From positions 62,001-126,000 of the forward strand of contig NZ_BMTQ01000014.1 in NCBI RefSeq assembly GCF_014649755.1: DNA of 64,000 bases. Direction: 5' to 3'. Both the position numbers and the translations under genes were made by a program. Origin of the DNA: Streptomyces litmocidini (lineage in GTDB: Bacteria > Actinomycetota > Actinomycetes > Streptomycetales > Streptomycetaceae). Numbering within the stretch: position 1 is the first letter of the stretch; the number at the start of each line of letters is the position of its first letter. Below the pieces are notes generated by a model, which was given only the letters and a program-made list of their open reading frames with translations, was not told the DNA's origin and ran no database searches. Shown here piece after piece: positions 19,701 through 29,139 of the stretch.

Positions 19701-22700
19701 TCGCAGCACTCTTCGAGCAGCTCTCCGACGACGAGATCGGCGCGCTGGCCCGACGGCGGACCACGTCCGGCGACGGCCGGCAGGGCCACGGCGTGTACGG
19801 ACTCACCCCCGGGCACATCCGCGTCCGGCCCCTGGACGACGAGCAGACCGGAATCGCCGCCCTCACCTGCCCCGAGTGCGGCTGGACCCAGACCGTGCCG
19901 CCCGAGCGCGCCTCGGTCTGGCAGGGCACGCGCTGCCCGCTCAAGCGTTGCGACGGCACCCTGGCCCGGCCCTCCGCCGAGGCCGGCGGCCGGGCCGCCC
20001 GCGACTACCGCTCCGACTATTACCGGCGCCTCTACCGTGAGGCCGACCCGTACAGCGTGGTCGCCGCCGAGCACACCGGCGTGCTCTCCCGCAAGGAACG
20101 CGAAGAGGTGGAGAAGGGCTTCCGGCGCGGTGAGAAGCACACCGATCCGAACGTCCTCTCCTGCACGCCGACGCTCGAACTCGGCATCGACATCGGTCAG
20201 CTGGAGGCAGTCGTCCTCGCCTCGCTGCCGCCGACGACGGCCGGGTACGTCCAGCGGGTCGGCCGTGCCGGCCGCTCCACCGGCAACGCCTTCATGGTCT
20301 CCCTCGCCGACACCAGCCCCCGTGCTCTATACCACCTGGCCGAGCCCCGGCACCTCATCGCCGGCCCGATCCTGCCGCCTGGCTGCTTCCTGTCCGCGGG
20401 CGAGCTGCTGTGCCGCCAGTACACCGCGTACCTCATCGACCGCGCGGCACGGGGCCTTCTGGAGGGCGTTCCGCCCCTGCCCGACCGGGTCACTGCGCTC
20501 ATGGGCCGCAGCGGCTGGCTGAAGCTCTTCCGCGAAGCCGCGACTGCCCAGGCGGACCTCGTCGAGGACTTCCTCCGGTTGTTCCCCGCCATCGACGGCG
20601 TCCCCGACTCCGGGGTCTCCCGTGACGCCCGTGCCGCCGTGCGACGGTACGCACGGACCAAGCTCGCCGAGGAACTGCGCGGCGCGGAGGCGGCCTGGGA
20701 GGCCGAGCGCGCCGAACTCGCCCGCCGCCGCGTCATGATCAATGAAGCGGTGGACTCTCTCCAGGAGGCCGTGGAGGACGAAGCCAGGGAGAAGCGGAAC
20801 CTGGTTCGGGAGGCCGCCGCGGCTTCCGCACGACTACAGGGGATGGCTCTCGCCGACGCCCAGGGCTTCCTCGTCGAATACGGACTGCTGCCCAACTACA
20901 GCCTCGTCGAGGACGGAGTACGACTGGAGGCCATCCTCAGCCGTAAGGAGCCCGTGGGGAAGAGGCGCGGTGAGGCTGCGGCCGTCGGAGGGGACCGCTG
21001 GCGCAGCGAAGCTCGCGTCTACGACCGGCCCGCGGCAGCCGCGCTCACCGAACTCGCCCCGGGCAACGCCTACTACGTTCGCGGCTACCGGCACGTCGTC
21101 GATGGCTTCGATCTCGGCCCCGCGCGCAAGGACACACCTGACGGCACACCGGCAGGACTCGAACTGTGGCGGGTGTGCAAGGAGTGCGGCCACGTCCGCA
21201 CCGGCGACCGGGCCGAGCAGGACACCTCCGCCTGCCCGCGCTGTGGTGGCGTCGACATCGGCGGCCGCACCGCCCTCCATCAGGTCGTCGTGCCCCGCAA
21301 GGTCACGGCTCACGACAAGCGGGACGACGCACGGATCGTCGACGACAACGAGAGCCGCACGCGCACGCCGTACACCACGGTCACCGCCGTCGACATCGAT
21401 CCGGCCGACATCAAGGAGACCTGGCGGCACCAGAAGACCACCTTCGGCGTGGACCACGTCCGCGAAGCCGTCATCCGCCGTTTCAACCTCGGCAAGACCC
21501 GGCACGGGCGGCGTAACGACACCCTCTTCGCCGGCCAGGAGACGAACGTCACCGGGTTCACCGTCTGCCCGCGATGCGGCGGCGCCACCGACCGCGAGCC
21601 GGGCCACGCGCCCACCCAGGAATCGCTCGGCCAGTCCCTCCTCGGCAGGGCCGAACTGGCCCACCACCGGCCCTGGTGCGTGGTCCGGCGCCGGGACAAG
21701 CAGGCCCGCCCCCAGGACGTCCGGGTGATCACCGCCACCGAGCACCGGACGGAAGCCCTCCGCATCCTGCTGCCCGCTGCTACCCTCAACGTTCCCGAAC
21801 GCCTGGCCTCCTTCTCCGCGGCCCTCCACCTCGGCCTTGCCCTGCGCTACGGCGGCGACCCCGCGCACATCCGCTCCGCCGCCGCCACCGAACCCGACCG
21901 GGAGACCGAGCTCACCCGTAACTACCTGGTGCTCTACGACGCCCTACCCGGTGGCACCGGCTATCTCCAGCGCCTCGCGGACCGAGAGGGCGAGGAATTC
22001 CGCGAGGTCCTCGCCGAGGCCCAGCGGCGGCTGCGCGACTGCCCCTGCAAGGACACACCACAACGCCGCGCCTGCCACCGCTGCCTGCTGCCCTACGCAC
22101 CCGAAAGGGACTACAAGGACGTCGACCGGCAGGAAGCCCTATGGATGCTGGACAACCTGCTCGGCCCCGACGGCCGCAGCGGCTGGGACGTCCGCAAGGA
22201 GGCCCCGGGCGCCGAACTGCGCTTCGCCGACCAGGCGGAGAGCGACCTCGAACGCCGCTTCATCGAATGCCTCGACCGCTGGCTCGCCCTCCCCGGCAAC
22301 GTCGTCGCGGCCGACCACACGGAGACGCCCACCGGCAGGCAGGGCAAACAGTTCACCCTGACCAGGCCGGATGGTCACCCCGTGCGCTGGGAGGTCGTCG
22401 CCCAGAAGGACCTCCACGGCTACCGCACCCGGCCCGACCTGCTCTTCCGGCCGGTCACCGGAGACACCACCAGCGACGGAGCCCCGCCGCTGCCGATCGC
22501 CGTCTACCTCGACGGCTACCGCTGGCACGCCTCGTCCCGTACCAATCGCATTGCCTCCGACGCCGCCAAGCGGGCTCGGCTGCGCGCCGACGGGATACTC
22601 GTTTGGCAGATCACCTGGGACGACGTCGCCGCCTGGGACCACTCCTTCAAGGGAAGCCCGGAACCGGAAGCCGACGCCGCTCCCGACCCGCTCGCAGCCG

Positions 22701-23818
22701 TCATCGCCGGACCGGCAGCCGATGCGGCCTGGCCCCCGTACGAGATGGAGGGCCCGGCGGCGCCGGGAGCCAAGGTGCGTGCGCTGTGGGAGCAGCAGCG
22801 ACGTGACCCCGCGGACGTGGACGCCCTGTACGCCGGGGCCGTCCCCGCTCTGCTCGCGTTCCTGCGTGATCCCCGGCCCGGCAAGTGGCAGCAGCTGGCC
22901 ACGCTGGCCGTCAGCGCGCCCGCGGCGCTCCGGCCGCGGGAGCTCGTCGGTGCGGATCCGGCCTCCGCGACCGGCTGGATCGAGGCCGCGGTTCGCGACG
23001 AACCCCTGCCGGATGTCACGGGGAAGGGGCTCAGGCTGCTGCGCCTCCAGGACGGTTCCGGGCTGCCCCTCGTCCTCGTCGGCGCGCCGCGCGCCGACGG
23101 CAAGGCGTACCGGTGGAGTGCCCTCGCCGTTCTCGACGACCGGGACGAGGCCGTCGTCGGCGACCGGGCCGATCACCGGCGTCGGTGGAAGGCGTGGCTG
23201 TGCTGGGGCAACATCGTCCAGTTCCTCGACCCCACCGGCACCGGCCGGGCCGACGGACTGGCCCTGGCCCGGACCACCCTCGACGGGTTCGACGCCTCCC
23301 TCCTTGCGGCTACAGCCGGCCCGGTCACCGGTCTGCTGCCCGCACTGCGCGCCGAAGCACCGGGAACGGGACTCCACCTCGCCGCGGCTGAGGAGACCGA
23401 CGCGGAACCTGGGCAGCCGGAGGACCCGGCCGCGGTGCCGACGGCAAAGGCCGAGCAGCAGGCCCCTGCCGCTGAGACGCCCGAGACGGGGATGACCCGC
23501 CTCGAACAGAGCGCCTGGGACTTGGTCCTCGGTGAACTGTCCAAGTACGGCGACCCCGATGTCGCGGAGTTCGCCGAACGGCTCGCGGGCCGTGGGGACA
23601 TCCCGGCAGGCCGGACGGGCTGGGACGTCGACGGAGTGCCACGCACGGTGGAACTCGCCTGGCCCGATCACCGCATCGGCGTCGTCCTCGCCGAGGACGC
23701 GGAGGACGCGGAATACATGGCGCGTAGTGCTGCGGCCGGATGGCAGGTGCGCGCACCGCAGGAGTGGGATGCCGAAGAGCTCGCCCGCATGCTGGGCGAA
23801 GAGGAGGGCACGCGATGA
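16760..23818 (+). CDS. Giant DEAD/DEAH helicase with DUF1998 (MZB) and C-terminal PD-(D/E)XK-like domain
   Basis: 2352 residues. Helicase lobe 1 has Walker A TTGTGSGKTES near 101 and a DEFH motif II near 228. Lobe 2 has TPTLELGIDIGQLE and YVQRVGRAGR at ~1136-1172. Between and after these lie several zinc-ribbon-like Cys pairs (CRHCG, CPACG, CPECG, CKECG, CPRCG). A coiled-coil stretch is at ~1310-1360 and a DUF1998/MZB Cys cluster (CPCKDTPQRRACHRC) at ~1760-1775. Residues ~1830-1960 (RPDLLF, IAVYLDGYRWHA, ILVWQITWDD) resemble a Vsr/DUF559-type nuclease. The architecture is like DruE of Druantia, MrfA, or a fusion of DISARM DrmA and DrmB; I cannot decide which. The stop overlaps the next start (ATGA). 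The unusual DEFH and nuclease assignments are by eye. Confidence 0.82.
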   Translation: MRPTLAAQTLRDTTVEYLTTTFALAEPDTQEALEDFLTDPADGLFRGPYLRIRRPFRPAADGWQERLDWYPADFQPYAHQAESFVRLSSKDGHRPEPTLVTTGTGSGKTESFLIPVLDHCRREREAGRAGIKAILLYPMNALAGDQAQRLGDLLDQDARLSEVTAGLYIGEASSRGTSPYGRVMVDRAEIRRNPPDILITNYKMLDLLLQRQQDTPLWGDADLTYIVIDEFHTYDGAQGTDVAMLLRRLAAVVGAAEDGRPLGRICPVATSATLGSAGGADGAGSGPRAMLDVASQVFGVRFPDDAVIGEDRRDAEEFLLPVDRSLPLPSPGELAGLPDPARTPGGMDAVARATLGCDTADPRELGRRLLAHPLTHELLRAKDAPLTAVEALETFPDASAWRAEAERNPETAARALARFVALISVARDPKPGPDGRDRPLLLVENHLWLRALSRVLRFVAAEPVFSWSDADQVALAEQDRAAAERRSLAVAAQTERRLRVRGAGRLPAAYCRHCGRSGWAAICPDRDPQNLHYAPEEIYRAAASRGAAKGRVRAMIAATPPEAAEQARALLARRAAHRGRKGAAHDASLLVLENNGRALRRLDPDEVLPEGDEGPVAPEPENGVYVWVWFDNQERADYAEQDRCPACGQSQGIRFLGAGVAPLASVVVTQLFTGGELPKADEQGRDRRKTLIFNDSVQDAAHRAGFVASRSWKFSLRSLLHDQLVAGIAANPEYAADGVPLNELIASLVTRAAEPGERLLAAVVPPDLDTIDPVKRLLDGKKNITKATWKLVGERLAFNTLLEFGLHSRLGRTLELTRTVAAEVHLPHPEKAAKAAEALFDVQLGEQLPLAPDAPGEGHDIPSVGQGRQSGPPAEGDPGRLRYFEGFVRGLLEHLRQVGGIHHRWLDAFIDGDGRNRYLLSTARPPGMPAFGRQSEFPAFVLVGAGGGRTEFERVDTRDSWYVDFTRRCLGLDREAAGKYLAALFEQLSDDEIGALARRRTTSGDGRQGHGVYGLTPGHIRVRPLDDEQTGIAALTCPECGWTQTVPPERASVWQGTRCPLKRCDGTLARPSAEAGGRAARDYRSDYYRRLYREADPYSVVAAEHTGVLSRKEREEVEKGFRRGEKHTDPNVLSCTPTLELGIDIGQLEAVVLASLPPTTAGYVQRVGRAGRSTGNAFMVSLADTSPRALYHLAEPRHLIAGPILPPGCFLSAGELLCRQYTAYLIDRAARGLLEGVPPLPDRVTALMGRSGWLKLFREAATAQADLVEDFLRLFPAIDGVPDSGVSRDARAAVRRYARTKLAEELRGAEAAWEAERAELARRRVMINEAVDSLQEAVEDEAREKRNLVREAAAASARLQGMALADAQGFLVEYGLLPNYSLVEDGVRLEAILSRKEPVGKRRGEAAAVGGDRWRSEARVYDRPAAAALTELAPGNAYYVRGYRHVVDGFDLGPARKDTPDGTPAGLELWRVCKECGHVRTGDRAEQDTSACPRCGGVDIGGRTALHQVVVPRKVTAHDKRDDARIVDDNESRTRTPYTTVTAVDIDPADIKETWRHQKTTFGVDHVREAVIRRFNLGKTRHGRRNDTLFAGQETNVTGFTVCPRCGGATDREPGHAPTQESLGQSLLGRAELAHHRPWCVVRRRDKQARPQDVRVITATEHRTEALRILLPAATLNVPERLASFSAALHLGLALRYGGDPAHIRSAAATEPDRETELTRNYLVLYDALPGGTGYLQRLADREGEEFREVLAEAQRRLRDCPCKDTPQRRACHRCLLPYAPERDYKDVDRQEALWMLDNLLGPDGRSGWDVRKEAPGAELRFADQAESDLERRFIECLDRWLALPGNVVAADHTETPTGRQGKQFTLTRPDGHPVRWEVVAQKDLHGYRTRPDLLFRPVTGDTTSDGAPPLPIAVYLDGYRWHASSRTNRIASDAAKRARLRADGILVWQITWDDVAAWDHSFKGSPEPEADAAPDPLAAVIAGPAADAAWPPYEMEGPAAPGAKVRALWEQQRRDPADVDALYAGAVPALLAFLRDPRPGKWQQLATLAVSAPAALRPRELVGADPASATGWIEAAVRDEPLPDVTGKGLRLLRLQDGSGLPLVLVGAPRADGKAYRWSALAVLDDRDEAVVGDRADHRRRWKAWLCWGNIVQFLDPTGTGRADGLALARTTLDGFDASLLAATAGPVTGLLPALRAEAPGTGLHLAAAEETDAEPGQPEDPAAVPTAKAEQQAPAAETPETGMTRLEQSAWDLVLGELSKYGDPDVAEFAERLAGRGDIPAGRTGWDVDGVPRTVELAWPDHRIGVVLAEDAEDAEYMARSAAAGWQVRAPQEWDAEELARMLGEEEGTR

Positions 23819-26214
23819 CTCTGGCGGCAGGGGGCCCGGCTCGCCCGGCTAGGACACGTGTCCGGCCGAGCCGCCAGGCCGGAGCGGACATCGCAAGGCT
23901 GGGCGGGGCCGTGAAGGACGCGGTCGGCACCTTCGTCAGCCGCCTGCGGGCCGACCGGAACAACAAGGCACTGAGCCTGACCTTCCTGCGCGCCGTCGGT
24001 GACGGCGCGGACCTGCACCTCGGGAGGGTCGACGCCCGGTGCATGGTCCTGCTCCTCTCGACCGAGGGCGGGGACGAACTCCAGCTCCTCGCGGTCCGCG
24101 CCGGAGCCTTCGCCCGCGACGAACTCACCCGGCTCACCGTCGCCATCAACTCCGAGTCCGGTGCGGTCGAGGTCGTCGACCAGAGCGAGGTCGCCGCCAA
24201 CGTCGTCGCCATCTCAGAGCGCTCCGAGACCGGCGCGCGGGCCTCCGAGGCCCCCGCCCCCGCTACCCAGGGTGAAGCACCCACCACGTCCACGAGCAGT
24301 CTGCGTCCGCCGCTCTTCGCCGCACATGACGACCAGAGCCTCGTCAAGCTCGGCGTGGTGCCGACGCTGTTGCCGACGATCCGGAAGATCACCACGGACG
24401 AGCAGCTGGACGCACTGCTCGCCCACAACCTTCCGGAACTCACCCGTGACGTCCTCATCGCCCTCCGCGACCACATGGACCCCGCGGACGTCGAACGTCT
24501 GATCACGAGCACCTGGCGGCCAGAGGGCGAGGACGTCGACGTCCGGGACTGGGCGGGCGCCGCCCGGCGCGCCGTCTCCCAGTCCGAGACCGACGACGAC
24601 GCAGTCCTCGAAGCCCTGGGCAACGGATTCGACGCCTGGCGGCTCTTCCTCCACCCCGAGCAGCGACGGCTCGCCAAGGGTGACTTCAAGGGCTCGGCCA
24701 AGGTCACCGGCGGCCCCGGGACCGGCAAGACGGTCGTCGCCCTACACCGCGTACGCCACCTCGTCGACCGGCTGCCGCCCGGTCACACCCGCCCGGTCCT
24801 GCTCACCACGTACAACACCAACCTCGCCCTGGAACTGCGCGAAAGACTGCGGGACCTGGGCGGCGAGGAACTGCTGCGCAGGGTCGACGTCAAGTCGGTC
24901 GACGTGCTGGCCCGCGAGATCCTCCAGGAGCACCGTGCAGAGATCGGCAGGCCGCTGGACGACGAGGCGGCGATGAACCTCTGGCACGACGTCCGCCTCG
25001 AGACCGGTCTGCTCGACTACGACGCCGAGTTCCTCGACGGCGAGTTCAAGCACGTCATCCTCGCGAAGCGCTGTGGATCCTGGGACCTCTACCGGCGCGT
25101 CGGCCGCACCGGCCGTCCCCGCGTCACCACATCCCAGCGGCACGACGTGTGGCAGCTCGTCCAGGCGTACCGTGCCCGCCTGGACGCCGCCTCGCGCCGG
25201 ACCACGTACGCGATCATCGCAGACCAGGCGGCCGGCCTCGAACAGCACCGCATGGCTCGGGTCGAGGAACAGGCCCGCTACAAGGACGAGCAGGGCGGCC
25301 TCGACCTCATCCACTGGGAAGCCGGCAGCGGTATGTGGCTCAAGCCCAGGTACCAGCACGTCGTGGTCGACGAGGCCCAGGACCTGTCGGGCTCGCACTG
25401 GCGGATGCTTCGCGCGATGGTCCGCAAGGGCCCCAACGACATCTTCCTCGTCGGAGACGCCCATCAGCGGATCTACGGCGGCCGGGTCGTCCTCAGCGAC
25501 CACGACATCGTGATCCGAGGCCGTGCCTCGCGACGCCTCACGCTCAACTACCGCACCACCCGCCAGATTCTGGGAAGCGCCAACGGGCTGATCGCCGGTG
25601 CGTCCTTCGACGACCTGGACACCGCCACCGACACGCTCGACGGCTACCGCTCCGTGCTCACCGGACTCGCCCCGCAGTTCTGGCGCGCCCCCGACCGGGT
25701 GAGCGAGATGCGGGCGGTGGCCGTCCTCATCGAGGAGCGTCATGCCGGGCACGGTACGCCCTACTCGGCCATGGCCATCGCCGTGCCCGACGGCAGCTCC
25801 GCCCAGGAGTTCGCGTATCGGCTCGCCACCGAGTTCCACATCCCGGTCGTCCCGCTCGGCAGGGAAGGAGTCCGCTCCGACGAGGACGCCGTACGCATCG
25901 GCACCATGCACCGCTTCAAAGGCCTCGAATTCCAGCGCGTCTTCCTCACCTCCGTCGGCGAGGGGCAGATGCCGCGCCAGAGCATCGAGCAGTACCGGCT
26001 GGCGAACCCCGACCGCTACCGGCTGGAGGAACAGCGGGCCCGGTCCCTGGTGTTCGTCGCCGCCACCCGCGCCCGGGACGAGCTCGTCGTCACCTGGAGC
26101 GGCAAGGCCAGCCGCTTCCTGCCGCCCGACGCGGACGTCACCGCCCTCCGGGCGACGGACCTGCTCCGCCCGGACGGGCCGTCCTCCGGATCGACTTCGG
26201 CGTCCGTCGCCTGA
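23815..26214 (+). CDS. UvrD/PcrA-like SF1A helicase with unknown N-terminal domain
   Basis: 799 residues from ATG 23815, which overlaps the previous stop. Walker A GGPGTGKTVVALHRVRHL is near residue 300, motif II VVVDEAQDLS near 517, motif III VGDAHQRIYGG, motif IV LNYRTTRQI, motif V HRFKGLEFQRVFL near 698, and motif VI VAATRARDEL. All helicase motifs appear intact. The first ~280 residues do not match the usual UvrD start, contain an Ala/Thr-rich linker at ~145-165, and I do not recognise them. The gene is 34 bp upstream of jetA and tightly coupled to the giant helicase gene, so it is probably expressed with both. A role in DNA unwinding during defence or processing is inferred. Confidence 0.85.
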   Translation: MTLAAGGPARPARTRVRPSRQAGADIARLGGAVKDAVGTFVSRLRADRNNKALSLTFLRAVGDGADLHLGRVDARCMVLLLSTEGGDELQLLAVRAGAFARDELTRLTVAINSESGAVEVVDQSEVAANVVAISERSETGARASEAPAPATQGEAPTTSTSSLRPPLFAAHDDQSLVKLGVVPTLLPTIRKITTDEQLDALLAHNLPELTRDVLIALRDHMDPADVERLITSTWRPEGEDVDVRDWAGAARRAVSQSETDDDAVLEALGNGFDAWRLFLHPEQRRLAKGDFKGSAKVTGGPGTGKTVVALHRVRHLVDRLPPGHTRPVLLTTYNTNLALELRERLRDLGGEELLRRVDVKSVDVLAREILQEHRAEIGRPLDDEAAMNLWHDVRLETGLLDYDAEFLDGEFKHVILAKRCGSWDLYRRVGRTGRPRVTTSQRHDVWQLVQAYRARLDAASRRTTYAIIADQAAGLEQHRMARVEEQARYKDEQGGLDLIHWEAGSGMWLKPRYQHVVVDEAQDLSGSHWRMLRAMVRKGPNDIFLVGDAHQRIYGGRVVLSDHDIVIRGRASRRLTLNYRTTRQILGSANGLIAGASFDDLDTATDTLDGYRSVLTGLAPQFWRAPDRVSEMRAVAVLIEERHAGHGTPYSAMAIAVPDGSSAQEFAYRLATEFHIPVVPLGREGVRSDEDAVRIGTMHRFKGLEFQRVFLTSVGEGQMPRQSIEQYRLANPDRYRLEEQRARSLVFVAATRARDELVVTWSGKASRFLPPDADVTALRATDLLRPDGPSSGSTSASVA

Positions 26215-26248
26215 CAACTGGCCGGGGGAGAGGGGAGGGACAACGGAC

Positions 26249-27805
26249 GTGCGCAGGATCCCACCGGACATGTTCCGCTTCACGACGGGCGAGAAGGCCG
26301 ACCTCCACGGTGCGATCCTGGAGGCCTTCGGCGTGGCCGGAGAACACCTGGAGACCGCACTCGGCATCGACGACGTGCGAGCGCGGCTACGGGCCGTGGG
26401 GTGGCTCGACGCGCTCGAGGAGAAGGAGCTGTACGACACCCTCAAGCAGCTCGTCGACTGGCGGCTGGTGGACAGGGTCCACAACCATGCCGAGAACTAC
26501 CGCACGGCCGAGGAGTACGAGCGGCGCAACCTGCAGTTCTCGCTGACCCGCCTGGGTGAGGCCGCACTCGCCGGCATACGGCACGCCATGGAGGTACTCG
26601 CCTCCACCGGTGCCCTCCAGACCGCGGTGCTCGAGGCGATCACCGACCGCCTCGACGAGCTCCTCCTGCTGTCCCACGAACCGGCCTCCGCCGACCGTCG
26701 GATCTACACGACCCTGCGCGAGCTGGAAGGGCACCTGGAGGCCCTTGTGGAGAACACCAAGGCGTTCCACGCCGAACTGCAGCGACTGCTGCGCACCGAG
26801 GGCGCCGACCTGGAGGTCTTCCGTGAAGTGAAGTCAGCCACCGTCGCCTACCTCCAGGAGTTCCTGGTCGATCTGGACCGGCGTGGGCAGGCCGTCACCG
26901 CGGCGGTCGTCCGGGTGGAGAAGCAGGGCGTCTTCCTGCTGCGACAGCGCGCCCTGCGCGGAGCCGAGTTGCCGCCGGTGGCCGGCGAGGACCCCGCGCC
27001 CGCCTGGCTGGAGGGCCGCCGCTCCCGCTGGGCGGGCCTGCGGGCGTGGTTCCTGCCCGAGGACGGAGCCCGGCCCCGCATCGAACAGCTCCATGACATC
27101 GCCCGGCGCGCCATCATCTCCCTCCTCCAGGTCCTGGAACGGATCAACGAGTCGCGGCGCCGCTCCTCCAGCGCCGTACAGGACCTCCGCGAGCTGGCAC
27201 GCTGGTTCGCCGCGGCCCCGAGCGAGGAGGACCTTCACCGGCTCTGGTCTGCGGCGTTCGGCCTGGGCCCGGCACGCCACGCCCACCTCGCCCATCCCGA
27301 CCCGGAACTGATCCCACCGGCGCTGTCCTGGTCTCAGGCCCCACCGGTCGAGGTCTCCACTCTGCTGCGGACCAGCGGAAGGACCGAACGGTTCACCCGC
27401 ACGGCGAAAGTGCGCGACGTCGCCGCGGTCAAGGCGGCGCGAGCCGAACGAGCCCGCGCCGAACGGGCGGAGCTCGCCCTGGCATGGCGGGAGCTGGCAA
27501 CGGATGGACCCGTGCGCCTCTCGTCATTCGAAGATCTCGACCCCATGGTCTTCGAGCGGCTCCTCGACCTCCTGGGCCGTGCGCTGTTTGCCACCCCGGA
27601 CGCCACCGGACACCGGCGCGCGACCACAGCGGACGGCAGGGTGGAGATCATCCTCGCCGCCCCGGACGACGACGGCACGACCGAGCTGCGCACCGCCAAA
27701 GGCGCGCTCACCGGTCCGGATTACCTCGTCCACATCACCGCGGTGGACGGGAGCGGAGCCTTCCGCGTCGCCCGGCCCTCCCCCGGCGAGGGGGCGGCCG
27801 GATGA
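26249..27805 (+). CDS. jetA: Wadjet protein JetA, DUF2397/TIGR02677 family (kleisin-like)
   Basis: 518 residues from GTG 26249, with GGGGAGGGA eight bases upstream; the frame is open further upstream inside the previous gene, but this start is clearly the used one. The opening MFRFTTGEKADLHGAIL and the winged-helix-like segment RARLRAVGWLDALEEKELYD are typical of DUF2397. Long helical stretches follow. In Wadjet complexes JetA is the kleisin that links the SMC subunit JetC to JetB. The family assignment rests on sequence character plus its position as the first gene of a complete four-gene set. Confidence 0.85.
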   Translation: MRRIPPDMFRFTTGEKADLHGAILEAFGVAGEHLETALGIDDVRARLRAVGWLDALEEKELYDTLKQLVDWRLVDRVHNHAENYRTAEEYERRNLQFSLTRLGEAALAGIRHAMEVLASTGALQTAVLEAITDRLDELLLLSHEPASADRRIYTTLRELEGHLEALVENTKAFHAELQRLLRTEGADLEVFREVKSATVAYLQEFLVDLDRRGQAVTAAVVRVEKQGVFLLRQRALRGAELPPVAGEDPAPAWLEGRRSRWAGLRAWFLPEDGARPRIEQLHDIARRAIISLLQVLERINESRRRSSSAVQDLRELARWFAAAPSEEDLHRLWSAAFGLGPARHAHLAHPDPELIPPALSWSQAPPVEVSTLLRTSGRTERFTRTAKVRDVAAVKAARAERARAERAELALAWRELATDGPVRLSSFEDLDPMVFERLLDLLGRALFATPDATGHRRATTADGRVEIILAAPDDDGTTELRTAKGALTGPDYLVHITAVDGSGAFRVARPSPGEGAAG

Positions 27806-29139
27806 GCACGCTCGCCAATCAGCTCGCCACCGCGGAACGAGAAGAAGTGGCCAGGGCCATCCGGCTGCTGCTCGCCCGCCCGCTGCTCACCGAGGATGCC
27901 GACCCCACGGGGTTCGAGCTGGTACGCCGCCGCCGCGAGCCGCTGGTCAAGTGGTTCGACTACACCTGCGGCTGGGACCTGGTGGTCGAACCCCGGCGCG
28001 GCTACGCGCGACTCTTCAAGATCCGCGCCCAGGCGGACGCCTCACGACCCGCCCGCCGGATGCGGTCCGGCCGGGCTCCCTTCGACCGTCGACGCTACGT
28101 CCTGCTGTGCGTGACCGCGGCCGAGCTGATGTCCCTGCCGATGACGACGATCAGCTCGCTCGCCCAACAGGTCGTCCAGGCCACCGCCGCCGATCCGGCG
28201 CTGTCCACCTTCGACCCGGTGCACCGCCCGGAGCGGATGGCCTTCGTCGACGCCCTCAAGCTGCTGGAATCGTACAGGGCGCTTCACGCGGTGGACGGTG
28301 CCACGGAGACGTACGTCGAGTCGGCGGAGGCCAAGGTCCTCTACACCGTCGACACCACACTGTTGCTGAGGCTGACGACCACTTCCGTCGGTCCTTCCGG
28401 ACTCGCCGTACCACCGGACGAGGTGCCCGCCCGCTTCGGGGAACTCCTTGCCGGCATCGTGCGGGAGCGGCGGTACGGCGCCGCACACGGACCTGCCGTC
28501 GAGCCGGGGGACGGTGCGCCGGCTGCAACGGAGTCCCAGCGCAATCTAGGCCTACGGCACTCCGTACTGCGCCGCCTCTTCGACGACCCGGTGGTACATC
28601 GGGCGGACCTCAACGACGACGAGACGACCTACGTCAGTTCCTTGACTGGGCGTCAGATTCTGCGTCGCTCCGTCGAACAGGCCGGCTTCGTCCTGGAGGA
28701 GCGAGCCGAAGGGCTCATGCTCATCGACCCCGACGCGATCGCGACCGATGTCCGATTCCCCGATGACACCTCCACCGCTCGCGTCGCCGCTCTGCTCCTG
28801 CTCGAACCGATCTGTGCCACTCCCGCAGGCATGCTTCCCGAGCAGCTCACCGAGGCGAGCACGGAGCTTCTGCGCCGCTTCCCGCGGTGGGCGAAGGCCT
28901 ACCAGTCCCAAGAAGGCGCGGCCAGGCTGGCCGAGGACGCCGTGCGTGTGCTGCGCGACATGGGGCTGGTCCACCGGTTCGGAGACCGTGTCGTCGCACG
29001 TCCCGCCGCCCACCGATACCGAGTCGCCGAAGCCGCGAACCTGGGCGGGGCCGGGCGGACACCACCCAGGACACGGCGAAGCGACACCGCGGTCGGAATG
29101 ACCCCCGAAGACGGTCCGTACGAAGGAGACCAGCAGTGA
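27802..29139 (+). CDS. jetB: Wadjet protein JetB, DUF2398/TIGR02678 family (KITE-like)
   Basis: 445 residues from ATG 27802, overlapping the jetA stop by 4 bp. The pattern EVARAIRLLLARPLLT, LVKWFDYTCGWDLVVEPRRG, ARLFKIR and RPFDRRRY-like RAPFDRRRYVLLCVTAAEL is that of DUF2398 proteins. In Wadjet it is the KITE subunit that binds JetA. The C-terminal ~30 residues are Pro/Arg-rich and look disordered. Confidence 0.85.
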   Translation: MSTLANQLATAEREEVARAIRLLLARPLLTEDADPTGFELVRRRREPLVKWFDYTCGWDLVVEPRRGYARLFKIRAQADASRPARRMRSGRAPFDRRRYVLLCVTAAELMSLPMTTISSLAQQVVQATAADPALSTFDPVHRPERMAFVDALKLLESYRALHAVDGATETYVESAEAKVLYTVDTTLLLRLTTTSVGPSGLAVPPDEVPARFGELLAGIVRERRYGAAHGPAVEPGDGAPAATESQRNLGLRHSVLRRLFDDPVVHRADLNDDETTYVSSLTGRQILRRSVEQAGFVLEERAEGLMLIDPDAIATDVRFPDDTSTARVAALLLLEPICATPAGMLPEQLTEASTELLRRFPRWAKAYQSQEGAARLAEDAVRVLRDMGLVHRFGDRVVARPAAHRYRVAEAANLGGAGRTPPRTRRSDTAVGMTPEDGPYEGDQQ

